From Mugil cephalus (lineage: Eukaryota > Chordata > Actinopteri > Mugiliformes > Mugilidae): a stretch of 64,000 nucleotides of DNA. The translations under genes and the position numbers were made by a program. Location of the stretch: assembly GCF_022458985.1 (NCBI RefSeq), contig NC_061790.1, forward strand, positions 16,782,397 through 16,846,396, written 5' to 3'. Shown here one piece after another: positions 21,185 through 34,000 of the stretch (its first letter is position 1; each line of letters opens with the position of its first letter). The notes under the pieces are model-generated. The model did no database searches. It had not been told where the DNA came from and saw only the letters and a program-made list of their open reading frames with translations.

Positions 21185-24100
21185 ATGTTTTCTCATGGAG
21201 GATTTGTACAGTTATTAGTCAAGAGAATTTACGAGTGGACGAGAACAGGTAAGTTAGGAGTTCAAACGCCTCTTTTATTCACTGACGCCTTTTTTATTAT
21301 TATTTATTTACTGACGCTGGTCTAACCAGCTAGATGGACCAGCTACAAGGTCCCATATAGTTATACACTTGGTCCATTTAATTAAAACTACAGTCATATT
21401 AGCTCATCAAGTTGAAACAGTAGAATTTGTTACAAATAAGCAGAGCAACCAAAAGTAAACGTGTTCTGTTTGGAGCTGTGTTGACAAAGTGACATGTCAC
21501 TTTACTAGAAACCTTTCCTCTTCTTTGTACTTTTCTGTGAAAAGTCACAGTAAGTAGTAGTCTTGATCTCTATCTTTTATGGCAGAGGGCTTCCTGCCTC
21601 CTCACAGATTTGACCTAGATTTGTTTCTGTATTTACAGACCAGAGGAGGTACGCCCTTGGTTTCTTGACCATGGGGAACACCTGCAGTAACCACCTTGGG
21701 ATCCCTCCTGCCAAGGGCCCCTACCCTGTGGGCTGCACCGACTTCATGATGGACCACACTGTAAAGGCAAGCAACAAACAACAACAATGTCACACATACA
21801 TTTTGTTGTCTTTTGGTTCAAATTTAAAAAGCAATTGCAATGGAAATTTGACATGCACATGTTCTTTCAAATGAAAAATGAAGTGTGAACATTTGAAAAA
21901 CGCAATCTGCAATAGTAATGGTACTTCAATGTCTTTTGTCAGAAAAAATGTATACTTAAGGGCTAATGATTGATTAATAGGCCAAAGTTATTCATCGAGA
22001 AAGCCAATGAGTCTTTCCAAACAAAGCTGAAAACAAAGACAGCTGGACATGTATGCTTCCTTGAAGAAGAATGGTGGGGAGATGGGGTTTAAAAAGAGAC
22101 ATCTGTGTGTGTTGCTCATCAGAAACCCACATGACTTGTGTCCATAGACGGTTTGCTAGTGTCTCATACTCAGCTTAAGTAGTGACAGCATGTGTACACA
22201 AAAATCGTATTTAGTGAACAAGATGTTTGGGATAAGCTGCTACTCATGTGACAAGAGAAAACATGTGTTTGCCAAACTTACGCTTCTGTCTCGTCAACAG
22301 GGCAGCTTCTTCCGGCTCTACTATCCTTGCCAAGAGACGGAAAGAGCAGAGAAACCTGACTGGGTCCCGTGCAGGGAGTATTTCAACGGCCTTGCGGACT
22401 TCATGAAAATCAACAGGCGTCTCAGTGAAAGGATTTTCAACTACCTCTTTGGTGAATAACGTCAATGATCATTTCCTGGTACATATGACATTTGAGCCAG
22501 TTAAATATTTTTTTAGTACGATCCTGTCTTGCTAGCCTTGCCTGTTTCTTGAGTGTGTTTTCCGTCCATTCAAGTAGCCAGTCGGTTTCCTCTCATTTTT
22601 GCGCAGCGTGAAAAATCAAATCAGTCGAATTGATTGATTGATTGATTGATTGTCTTGCATCATTTTTGTCATAAATGCCATTGTTGCACACACCATAATG
22701 TACTTTTGACAACAGCAAAGTTTAGCTTGTTTCTGTTCTTGACGCTGACGCAGTTGTCTCCTGAAAGAAGAAAAAGTACAAAGAAGAGGAAACATTTCTA
22801 TTAAAGTGGTTAAAAATGTACACACACTCAAAAAAAAAAAAACTAATGTGTTTACTAATGTGTTTATTCCAGGGTCCTTTAAGATCCCAGCCTTTTTGGA
22901 TGCTCCATTTAAATCAAATGGGAAATGTCCTGTAATTATCTTCTCTCATGGCCTGGGAGCATTTAGGTACACACAGCACACTGTTTTTCACACTGCTGTA
23001 GTATTAACTCATTCTAAATGTCATGCTAACATGTGCCCTGTGTAATTTGTGTAATATTTCCTAGGACTTTGTATTCAGCCATTTGTGCAGAACTGGCCTC
23101 TCAGGGCTTCATTGTGGCGTCCGTGGAACACAGGTAATTTTTTTTCATTAGCAGAGATGTAGCCTTGTAGCCTTGATTTTTTTTTATTTTTTATTATCCT
23201 TTATGAAAAGGAAGTTCTTACAGTCCACAAATCAAATGGATCTGAACTCTGAATGTTAGTCAAGCGAACAGTAACAGGGGGCAGTCTCCTCTGCGAGCGG
23301 CCGTCTGTTTATCTGTGGAGTAGGAGGGGAAAGACTGTGCAGACAATGGTACGAACCAGGTCATCACATTTCTTTTCAGTATAGAGACAAGGGGACCATA
23401 TGGAGATGAACATAATGGCCAGCGTTGGTCTGCGTGTGCACGTAGACTGAGGTGGGATTTCACTGAATTTTGGCAGCCTGTTGACGGCTAAAGCTACAGA
23501 GAAAGCACACAGCAGTCATGTCATAGTAGAGACGTGACACGTGCACGTGACTGTCGGTGTTTGGCCAGTGTGGCCGCTCGGTCAGAGGTGCTTTTGTCAC
23601 TATGACAAATCAGGTTGCTTAGTTTCAGAGCAATAAACTAAACTGTGGATTCTCTTTTTGACGTCATGTTGTTTTTTTATAAGCTTCAGCAAAAAAAAAA
23701 CAAACAAAAAAAAAGGATAAGTTCAAGCTAGAGTGTGTTAGAAAACTAGAGCTCCTCATGTGCTCCCCTATAATACACTAACAGTGTATTAGAACTCCAC
23801 GATAAAACTATACAGTGGTCACTGTATAATTATATTGAACAAATTTTGAATGTATTTTGTCAGTAAAATAGGGATGGGGGGGTTAGTTGGGGCTAATTTC
23901 TTTTCTCTTAATGTTAATTTGGCAACACTGACAACTATATGCTGACTATTTTCTTGAACAGTCGCGTAGTTCATTCTCTTTTACAGACTTGTTGCTATAA
24001 CAGTTCACAATTCAGAGATTTTCATTGTAACTTTTATCGTAACTGTTCTATTTTTAATTGTTTTCACATCCTGCTTTTGTGTAATTATATTGTTCCTCCC

Positions 24101-26052
24101 CCGCAGAGACGAGTCAGCCTCAGCTACATATTATTTTCATGAGAAGCCAGAGTCAGAAATGGCCAATGAGAATTTGCCTAAAACATCAGCCACCACCCAA
24201 GACAACCTGGTAACGGAGTGGATGTACTACAGAGCTCTGCAGCACGGAGAGAGCGAATTCCCCCTCAGAAACAAGCAGGTTTGTTTACATGACTAAGCGA
24301 GCGCTTCCACGAAAGCTCCTGGAAACGAGACCGTTCTGTCATACGCTACTGTTTGACAAGTTGACTTCGCGTCTGAACGCAGTAGCGGGAAGGCTGCTGT
24401 AAAAACCAAACCACATCCTCGTTTGCGTTGTCTGCATTCTCTTCTCCTTTTATCTCCGGAGCACCACTGCGTGTTGAGGTTGTATTTAAAGGATGAATCA
24501 AAGCCGTGACGTTTGATCCGCGCTTACTCGGTCCTCCAACCTGTGCTGAATCTCGTCTCTCTTGTTCAGGTGAAGCAAAGAGCAGACGAATGTATTCTGG
24601 CTCTGGACAGACTCACCGACATCAACTCAGGAATAGCCGTGCGGAACGTTTTGCAGACGCGGTTCGACTGGACGACGCTGGAGGTAAACCGTTTGATGGG
24701 ATTTGATGAGTCAGCGGTTAGCAGTGTGGTGTAGCCGCAGACATGGCTGAGAGAAAGTGGAAGTTACTGTGAGAATACAGAAAGTTGTTTCTGTATTCAA
24801 CAACTCTCATAAAGCGAGTAGTTACAGTGCGTTGAGCAGCGTAGATCAAAGACTAAGAGGAAAACTGTACAGATTCAAAAGCAAACTTCATGGATTAAGT
24901 CAAAGAAAACAATGGATTTTTTTCTTCCCCGATGGCACAGGCATATTCCAAGATGACAATGCAATGATTCAACTCAAATAGTGAAAGAGTGGTTCCTAGT
25001 ATTTTGACTAAAAATGTATTACAGTCCTTTATATTGTAGTTTTAATTCCTACTTCCTCCTTTTACCTGTGATCAGCTGATCACAGCTGAGAGTAGTTGTT
25101 GTTGTACCCATCACTCACTCTCTACCCCCTCTCTTCTCCGGGCTAACAGAACTCCATGGACCTGTGTAGGATAGCAGTGGTGGGGCATTCCTTCGGTGGA
25201 GCAACGGCGATCGAAGCTCTGTGCAAAGAGGTTAAATTCAAGTAGGTGTTTCAGCATCAGCCACAGTCTCTACCTTTATGATGTTTTGGAAAATGAAGGC
25301 ACATACTTTATATAAAAATTTGCATCCAGCAAAGACTCCGAATACTTGTTGTGTTGTCCAGATTTAAGCAGTCCATTAATAGCAGAGAATAGTTTTCATA
25401 ACATAATGGAGTCTCTGTTACAAACCCACGATCAGGTGTGCAGTAGCACTGGACGCCTGGATGTTTCCTCTGGATGAAGAGATCTTTCCTCGGGTGAAGC
25501 AGCCGATTTTCTTCATCAACTCGGAGAAGTTCCAGTGGGCGGGGAACATCAGCCGCATGAGGAAGCTGGACTCGGCCGTCATACAGAGGAAGATGATCAC
25601 CATCAGGTACAGCGGATAGAACTGTTGAGTCCAGTCAGGTTTCATTTAGGTTTTGTTCTGACTTGGTTGTTTTTTTCTTCAGAGGTACAGTCCACCAGAG
25701 CTTCCCCGACTTCACCTTCCTGACTGGTAACTGGATCGGGAAGCTGATGAAGCTGAAGGGAGAGATCGACCCAGAGGTCGCCATAGACCTCTCCAACAAA
25801 GCAACACTAGCCTTTCTGCAACGGCACCTTGGTAAGAAAACGAGGAATCCCACAATCCCCAGCCTTCCCTTATTAGGGTCAGGCCTGGTCGTGTTTTAAA
25901 GTCCTCGTTTTAAGTGATGAATTATTTCAAAAATGCCCTTCGGTGTTGCAGGTCTGGATAAGAACTTCAATCAGTGGGACCCCCTGATTGACGGAGAAGA
26001 TGAAAACCTCATTAAAGGAACTAATGTGGTAGTGCTTCAGTCTGCCATCTGA
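21185..26052 (+). CDS. pla2g7: PLA2G7-type PAF-acetylhydrolase (Lp-PLA2)
   Basis: This serine lipase hydrolyses platelet-activating factor and oxidised phospholipids. Exons: 21126-21248 (probable 5' exon), 21639-21766, 22301-22451, 22873-22966, 23065-23133, 24107-24278, 24570-24683, 25150-25241, 25436-25606, 25683-25831, 25952-26052. All later junctions keep frame. From the ATG at 21671 the product is 402 aa. From an in-frame ATG at 21185 in the preceding exon it would be 434 aa. The catalytic Ser is in GHSFGGAT, Asp in ALDAWMFPLD, His in GTVHQSFPDF. The C-terminal half (MITIRGTVHQ, IDLSNKATLAFLQRHLGL, DENLIKGTN) resembles human PLA2G7 more than PAFAH2. Neither start gives a secretory signal peptide. 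MGNTCS fits an N-myristoylation site. Intron 2 appears to have a GC donor. The tdrd6 gene lies next, as in human 6p12. Confidence 0.92.
21767..22300 (+). other. Probable GC-AG intron in pla2g7
   Basis: The exon ends CACACTGTAAAG followed by GCAAGC, a near-perfect GC-type donor (AAG|GCAAG). The next exon starts GGCAGCTTCTTCCGG. Joining them gives DHTVKGSFFRLYYPC, the same spacing as human DHTNKGTFLRLYYPS. A weaker GT donor six bases upstream (ACT|GTAAAG) would keep frame but drop two residues. Confidence 0.7.
22629..22651. repeat. (GATT)n microsatellite
   Basis: About five tandem TTGA/GATT units in a pla2g7 intron. Confidence 0.85.
24870..25005 (+). mobile_element. Tc1-like transposase fragment (family B)
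   Basis: Within a pla2g7 intron, translation gives GIFQDDNAMIQ followed, after a stop, by VKEWF. This matches the second catalytic-Asp block (FQDDNAxIHxAQIVKEWF) of another fish Tc1-like family. Only this internal piece remains and no ends were recognised. Confidence 0.5.
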
Positions 26053-26670
26053 ACTGCAACCACATCTCGACCACCTCAGAAAATCACCATCAGCTGAATG
26101 ATCTGCACGCGAGCCGGCGCAAACGGCTCGTAACGACAAGCCAGGCCTCCATTTTATTTCAAAATGGACTGAGGACGTTTTGGTGCAGAAATGGAGGAAA
26201 GCTAATCTCAGGAAAGACAGATGGAGCCCTCAGTGTAAACGGTGTTCGTTTCCAGAGGCCTGAATGTTGCAGAAAAGCAGCTCTGCATTTATGAAATCTT
26301 TACTATTTAGAACAATTTCCTAATGAAAGCCAATAAAAGCCAACTGAGAAAATGTTTTAGACAAATCCCACGCGTCTCGTTGGATGTATGATTTTCCAAC
26401 AGAGACGGGCTACTCAATGATTGCTGTGTGATTATGTGATGAGGCCTGTAATCAGAATCCTTTCTAAGCAAGCAGTCAGGGGAAGATATCAGAAACATCC
26501 ATCGTGATTGAACAGATGTTATTATGAACACTAAAAGGCTGCGTCATGTGCCTTAACTCACAGTACAGTTCATCCTGGGTCAATGACATGTGACACTTTT
26601 ATACACATACTGTATGAGATATTTGCATTTGTACACAACCGAAATCCAATAAATCTGGTTTGTATACAAA
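26053..26670 (+). terminator. pla2g7 3' UTR with two AATAAA signals
   Basis: AATAAA at 26332-26337 and again at 26648-26653, giving possible 3' UTRs of about 300 and 620 bp. No repeats were recognised in it. Confidence 0.55.
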
Positions 26671-27540
26671 TGTGTTTCGCACTTGATTATTTTTAAAGGC
26701 TCCATTGATCTGCCTTTAAAATGGAGGCTTAGAAACAAGTGAAATACTGAACAAAACCTAGCTCTGAGATCTTAAACAGTTTGCAAACCTGGTATTCATT
26801 CGTGTGGATGTTACTTAGATGTGTACCAACCACCAAGACCAGACAACACCTCATAACAATGACACTCCTTGATGGCTGCAGCCATCTCCAGCAGGATGCA
26901 ACATGAAGAACAGCACAAGGTGTTGACCTGGCCTCCAAATCCACTAGATCCCAAACTGAACAAGTATCTGTGTGACGATCCACAGAGGCCCCTCCCCTCA
27001 GCCCACAGGACCCAACAACATCGCGTTGCTGGACAGTTGTCAGTTCTCTGATGAGTCACAACTGTTTTGGAGGCACAATGCAGACGTACACAGTATGTGG
27101 AAGGTGGTGATAATGTTGTGGTTGACTGGTATAACGTCATGTAGCCTCATGCTTTCTGTTTAGACTTTCACACTTGCTTTAGCATTGCTGCTGTTTTAGG
27201 TAACAAGAGTCAACTTGCCCAATCTGCCAGCAGTTGTAGTCATTCTAGTTTAGTATCCGGTTTTACCTCATTTATGTGCAACTTAACAGCAACACTTTTG
27301 GGTTTTTAAGTTTTCCTTTGTCGCTTAAAATCTAGATCAGTCTACTTGACTTGACGTGTCTTGGAATGTACATTTTATCAGTGTTCAAATCCTTATATAT
27401 TTGCATTTCCTGCTTCCTTAAGTTTTATAAACAACCTGAAGACACTGAACTTCTGGTACTGGTGTGTGAATGTGTGAAAGCGCATAGATGTGACATTATG
27501 ACCAGTAAAACATTTTGAGTGCCATTATGTAGAAAATTAG
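26671..27540. other. pla2g7-tdrd6 convergent spacer
   Basis: Short spacer between convergent 3' ends. It is mostly occupied by a Tc1-like remnant (about 26800-27130). A piece near 27505-27535 (TTTTGAGTGCCATTATGTAG) resembles the tail of the SINE seen at 52.6 kb. No gene was recognised. Confidence 0.6.
26800..27130 (+). mobile_element. Tc1-like transposon remnant (3' half, family A)
   Basis: The text GTGTTGACCTGGCCTCCAAA matches transposase ...VLTWPPNSPD of this family. It is followed by CACAGAGGCCC and ends GTGGAAGGTGGTGATAATGT, TGTGGTTGACTGGT, then TA. The frame is multiply broken. Parts align directly with the copy at 5360-5534 (GATGAGTCACAACTGTTTT is shared). Confidence 0.65.
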
Positions 27541-28057
27541 GATAAAAGCAAGAGCTTTTATTTTAACTTTTCCCACGACTAAGTATCCAGTAAAATCTGC
27601 GAGATACAACGCAAAGACGCTGCAACCTATGGTAAGGAAAACTACAACTCAGCCACACAGACCTGTACTGATATTTATTTTGCCAACAGAAACACACTGC
27701 ATGCAAATAATTGTAACAAATACAGAAAACATTCATGCATTTCACTCTACAGTTACTGCAATCAATATTTAGACTGTAAACAGAAGATTCAAAACTCCAA
27801 AAGAAATGTGAGGCAGTTTATCAGAACAGATCAAATGTAGCAACACTGGGGAAACACCTGGATACCAAGAACCAACACTGGAAACAGAACAAACCGCAGA
27901 TCATCTTAAAGAAGGAAGGAACCGCTGGGTCAGATCAACAAATCGAGACTTGTGCTGAGCACTCAGAACCAACAGATAAGTGAACCAAAAATGTTTGAGA
28001 GAAGGTAAACCATACGCAGCAGATAAACATCAGTCATGAAAAGGAACCATACAGTTG
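27541..28057 (-). terminator. tdrd6 3' UTR with polyadenylation signal
   Basis: About 500 bp after the tdrd6 stop. A minus-strand AATAAA lies at 27557-27562. There is no other ORF on this strand. Confidence 0.55.
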
Positions 28058-31000
28058 TTACTCCTCAGGCTGCTGCTCAGCAGCCACATTTGCAGCAGAA
28101 ATCTCGCTGATAAGCAGAGAGAGATGAGTTACATCTGATAACTGTGCCTCTAAAAGGAAGAAAACAAATTAAAGATAAACTTCAGTTCGATACTGAATGC
28201 ACACCAACAGATCACATACAATCCCGCAAAGACAAAACAAACAAAAAAACAGGCAACACTAAGGAGGTGCTTCACAGCTTTCACAGTAACACATCTTCTC
28301 CGTAATTAAGAATGGAAAACACTTAACTTACTCATTAGCAAATAAACCCTGATTATCCTTCTCCCCCCAATAGAATATTTCATGTCAGGTTTTTATCTTC
28401 ACTTCCATCTTCATAATAGAACTTTTCATAATGTCTCCTGTGTCATATCAACTAGCAAGCTCAGTAACGGTTTCTAGGTCTGGCTACCTGGCTAGGTCTG
28501 CAATAACTAGCTAGCTGCTGCTAATGGCCTCCTCCCTCTGGTGCCCTGACCAGTAGCTCACACCCAAACGGTTAGTATGTGCTCCCTTGTTCAGCTTAAA
28601 TATGACATCACTGTGTTCCGTATTAAATCTGGCTTCTTAGACTGAGAATTCATTTGACATTATTGCCTCTGCTGGGAGAAACAAAGGAAGCATGTTTTCC
28701 AAACGGCATCTGTGTTGAATTATCATTTGTATTTTAAACGCATGGTGAAAGTGAGTGTGTGTGCTCTACACTCGTTTTAAACTTTCCATTACCGCCTCAA
28801 TTTTTTAAAACATAACTTACCAAAACTGTCGTCAGCAATAGAGGACATGTCTTCCATCAGAACAACATCGTCAAAATCCTGGAAAATGTATCAAGCTTAG
28901 TGTTGTAAACTGATCCAACACATTTATTATTACATCATTTATAAATAATTGCTTCTTCTTCTTCAACACGGTAGAGTCTAATTTCCTGGGTGACATTTAC
29001 CATAATGCCAGCCATATGCATTCACCAGCCAGTTCATTATATAGTATACCTGTTCAGCTGCTCACTAATACAAATCTAATCAGCCAATCACATGGCAGCA
29101 TTTAAATCAGAAAACAATCTCAGACTGGTTTCTTCTACAAACATAATGACAAATCTAACATGGGGCTTGTTTGCAGTCCTCCATGTTCAGACCTGATTTG
29201 AACATGTGTCCTGAGAAATTGATTCGTGATCACACATGACCATCTTAAAGTTGAAGACACATTGAAGGCGCTTTTGAGATCTCAACATATTTGGAGGTGG
29301 CCTGGGTCACTTGTGAGCACATTCCTCAGTGGTGTCAACACACATGTGTTCTGCCCACATAGATGAGTCACATACTAAACCAATGGTTTTAAAATATTTT
29401 ATCCTTGTAGCTGTTAACTGACTAAACTAATACATAAATCTAAATGAGAATCAGCGTATATTAGATGACTGATTGTAATTGGATCTCTTACTTTGTTTGG
29501 TTGTAGAGGAGTATGAACCTGCTGCTGATTGTCAACTGCCACTGCATCAGCTTCTTGTGGGCGGTCTGACAGGAAATTAGATATCAGTATCAACAGGAAT
29601 ACAAACAAGACCGCATCCTGTGTCAAATTATGGTGCTATGTTTACTGTGAAACCACACTAATTTCAGTTGCTCAATTTTGAAGGATACCTTGAGAGGCAT
29701 CAGTCGAACTGATCTCTCCAACACGACAGGTTACCTCTTCAACCAGGTTACTCTAAACAGCAGCACAAACAACATTTACCCATTGGAGACAATAGTCAAA
29801 TATTAAGTTTTGCTGTGTAAATTTAAACCATTATATATTCATCACCAAGTCTGGAGAAGGCAGCTCTTTATCAGATGGCAGGTCTGCAAACACAGGCAAA
29901 AAATTAAATATAGGATGAGACAAATGAAGAGGGAAAAAGGGCAGATAGTGCACTGCAGTCCAGTTTAACAGACCAGAAAGACTGTCCTCATGAAGAGAGG
30001 AGATCTCATCTTCAGGCATCAAGCTATCCTAAAACAACAGACCACATTGTTGGCCCACATCTTTACCTCATACATATCAAACAAACACCATAACAGTAAA
30101 TCATAATATAAAGTCCCACGCCACGTTGACAGCTATGGTGTAGCTATACCGCCAAAAGCTGGTGTATACCTGTTATATTGTTCTGTAATTATGCAATTCA
30201 AACACTAGGAGGCGACTAGCCAGGTGTGCTGAGCTTCACTCTTTACTTCCCACAATGCTGTGTGGAACTGAGCTGCTCACGTTGGAGATGAAGTGAATAA
30301 ATGTGTATAAACAGTTTCACAAGACCACTGCAGCGTACTGCAGAGTAAAAAATGTGAAGGGACTGAACAAAGGAGAACTGCCTGTGCGTGTCCGGCCGCT
30401 GAGTCACACGAATAAGGAAGTGCATTTGTCAAAGCGTAGTTACATTTCTAGGAAGATGCACATAAGGCTATAGCATACACAGTCACCGTGACGCAGGAGT
30501 ATAAGTTACACTAAACAGTAAGTAACAATGTCTGTACTCAAAATTGGTCACAAAATCTTCAAAAAATATTTTCATACCGTGTCAGGAATGGAAACGCATG
30601 GCATCTCATTCAGTGGGGCAACATCTCCAATTGCCCCTACGTTCAGTGAAGGAGATTCTGTTAAGTTAATTACATCATATATTAACTGAGCGTTCTCACT
30701 GAGTATGTGTCATGAGAAAGCCAGTAGGACCTAGACAGTTAGGACCAATCATGGGCCTTTCTGTAGACAGTTCCACAATAATAACAGTATGTTTTAAAAC
30801 AGCCTGCTTCTACCTTAATATTTAAGGCATGTTAAGGTTGGGACACAAAGCTCACTAAATATGGCATCATTACTCATCTTATGTGTTGGGTAGCAGCTAT
30901 TAAAATGACTTACCAAGTGAATCATTCTGGACCTACAAAGAAATGGCACTCATTTAACTTCAGGATACACAATTAAACTAACCATAACATTCGTATATAT

Positions 31001-34000
31001 TAACAATATGCAGAATGATAAATAAAATGTTCTCCAGCAGTATCAAATACCTCATCTAATAATGTGTGACACAGCTCATCTTTTGTCTGAGGATCAGCAT
31101 CTTCTTGAGAAACCTTTAGGACAAAGAAGCATCAATTAATTCCATTCATTTATTCATCTGTGAACAGCATGTTCACTGCACTACTGTATCTGAAGAGGGG
31201 GAAACGCAGGGATGCAAATTACCATTTCCTCTGTTGTCCCACTGTTCTGAACATCTTCCCTTGCACTAGCCACTTCATCCTCATCACTTAGCTCTTTTGG
31301 ATCTGCAGTTCAAAGAAGAACAAATAAGCACACCCAGGACATACCTGGTGAGAACTAAGTATGAATAATAATATGAAGCAGTGCACCATGATAAACACAG
31401 TGCATTGTTTGAAGTCTCATACCTGTGCAGACATCAGTCGAGCAGGTCTCTTCAACAGGACAGGTCACTTCTCCAACATCATCATCCTGAAATGAAGCAA
31501 AAACTCACGTCATACGTGAAGTTTTTAGAACTCTGTGAAGTCCATTACTTCATGAACAGTTATCGAAACATACTTAAGTTATAAATATATGATGAATATA
31601 GGTTTAAACTGCAGACTCTTCACTTAAGGAAAAGTGTTAATGATTATTATTATTGTTTTAAAGGTTTTAAGTGACAAGTTGACATAATCACACAGGAAGT
31701 GCTCATTTTGAATATTCTAGAGCAGCGATTCTCAACCGGGGGTCCACGGATCCTAGTGGTCCGTGATGTAATTGCAAAATCCTTTAAAAAAGATCATGTG
31801 ACACTTATAGAAATATGATTATTTTAGCCAAAAGTGACTGAAATAGGATTTTTGTCTCTAATTACATCTGTTTCACAAGTATAATTTACCATATTTTATT
31901 AAGAGATCTCACTCACAGGCTGCCTTTTTCAAATTTACTGCATGTTGCAGTTAACATGAACGTAACCCAATCTCCATCCATACTGAGGCCCCTACTGTTT
32001 CAGTGGGCATGCACCATTAATTTATTATTAATACTCAAACTCATTAACGTGCATGTTCAGGTTTTGAAATTAAGCTAAATTAAGCTTTTTGATCTACCCT
32101 GAGGAATGGGGGGTACTCAGGGTAGATCAAAAACATGCAGAGAGTCCAGGACCCCAAAAAGCTTGAGAACCACTGCTCTAGAGGATCCTATGCAGGCGAA
32201 AACTAACTGAAGTCTACAAACCATGGACACTGCCATAGAATTGGTTTCCTTCTTTGTGATGTCCTGCCTGGCTTTTACTGCAGCTGTCTTCTGTTGGTGT
32301 TTGTTTTGTGGGTCTTTCTGCCTCTCCTTTTGTCTTTTGCAGGTTTCAGAGCAGGTGACCGACTCGGCCACCACAGAAAATTCCACTTCTTTACCTTTCT
32401 AAAACTCCTGGGTCACAGTGTGTTTTGGGCCATTGTTTATCTGTATTGTCATGCACCCCATGTCATTAGGCTGCACTCGAGCTGACAGTGTCTCTCTCTG
32501 TTCACTCCAGGATTCATTCGACCATTAGTCGACTAGTAATCCAGTACCATTGGTGCTTGTTAGTGTCACAGTGCTCTCTGATGTAACTTTGGAAATTTAT
32601 TTCATTTTGTATCAACCTATTCTGCATATTTATTATCATTGCAATAGAGTTGGTTTTAAAAAGTGAAGGGTAATCATAAGTGATGACAGAATTATAAGTC
32701 CACCCATTAAAATGACAGCCAACCTCCACAAGAGACCTGGTTATTTCTAGCTTATAAGCAACATTGTTCTGAACCAGTGAAGTAAGAACGTCCAACTACA
32801 GCGAGCTAGTTACCGTTTCTGGAGAGAGAACTGCACAGGTGAGTGGCTCAGTGGCGGCTGTCTGAGTGTCTTCTGGCAGGGCTACAGAAACAAATACAAA
32901 GAATGAAGTACACAACTATTTTAGTCTTTAATATCTTCTCTGCTCAAGAAAAAGGGACTTTCTTCACTGGCCTGGGTGGGACTCAAATCATTTAAGGCGA
33001 GACACAACAGGTGAATAGAGTAAACATTTTAACTAATAGATATCACCATGAAACTTCTCCAGTTGATTACTTACATACATACAATGTTTTTTTGTATTAC
33101 AAGTTCTCTGTAAATTTATATTCAAATATGCAAATGAGGGATTATCTACTTAAATATGCACTCATTTGCATACATTTCCAGAACAGAAATCAGAATAATG
33201 AATAAAGCAAGATTCAAAGTTCTTGTTTAATTTTGTTAACATATTAGATTTCCAGTGCTACTGAAGATTTCTTGCTGCCAAAAAACTCATTTTGAGAAAA
33301 CGGCTGTTAAAGCTTTCCACTGCCAAATCTTGTATATTTTTTTTTTTATCGGAAACCACTATGTATCAAAACCAAATGTAGTCAAATCATATAATCTTAA
33401 CATGCATAATATTAAAATATCAGACTTAATTTTCAATAAGTTCATTCGAGAGTGAAACATGAATGAGCCAATGCTGAATGGTGTGATCGTCTCCAACTTC
33501 GTCTCCTTTTCCCAAAGACAATTTACGTCCGGATGAACTCAGATGACTCTGACTTCCCCTCTCCTCCCCTTCCTGTTTCTTTTCTTTGACTTTTCTTGCT
33601 AATTTCAGCTGTAATCTTCTTCTTAGAGAAGACTTCATGGAATTTTTAAATGTCCCTCGCAGATAAACACAGACCGGCAGAATAGCCTGTCACATAATGC
33701 CTTTGAACGAATCACGCTGTCAGAAATCGAGACCATCCAATGAGAATTCGAGTTTAGCTTTGGATTGGCCTTTCTAATTTTACGTTCGGTTGCCAATACA
33801 AAGTATATAATCATTTTTGGACCAGACAGACTTCTGCAGGAGAAAAAGAGCCTCACAACAGTACCTCATATGCCAGGGTAGAGACGAGGCTCACAGTGCT
33901 ACGTGCCAGCTTAGAAAGCTGACTTTTAGCAAATTAGTGAAATGAACACCTACATGTGCATTTTGACCACTTTTTAAACTAGTTTGACAGAAGAAAGCAA

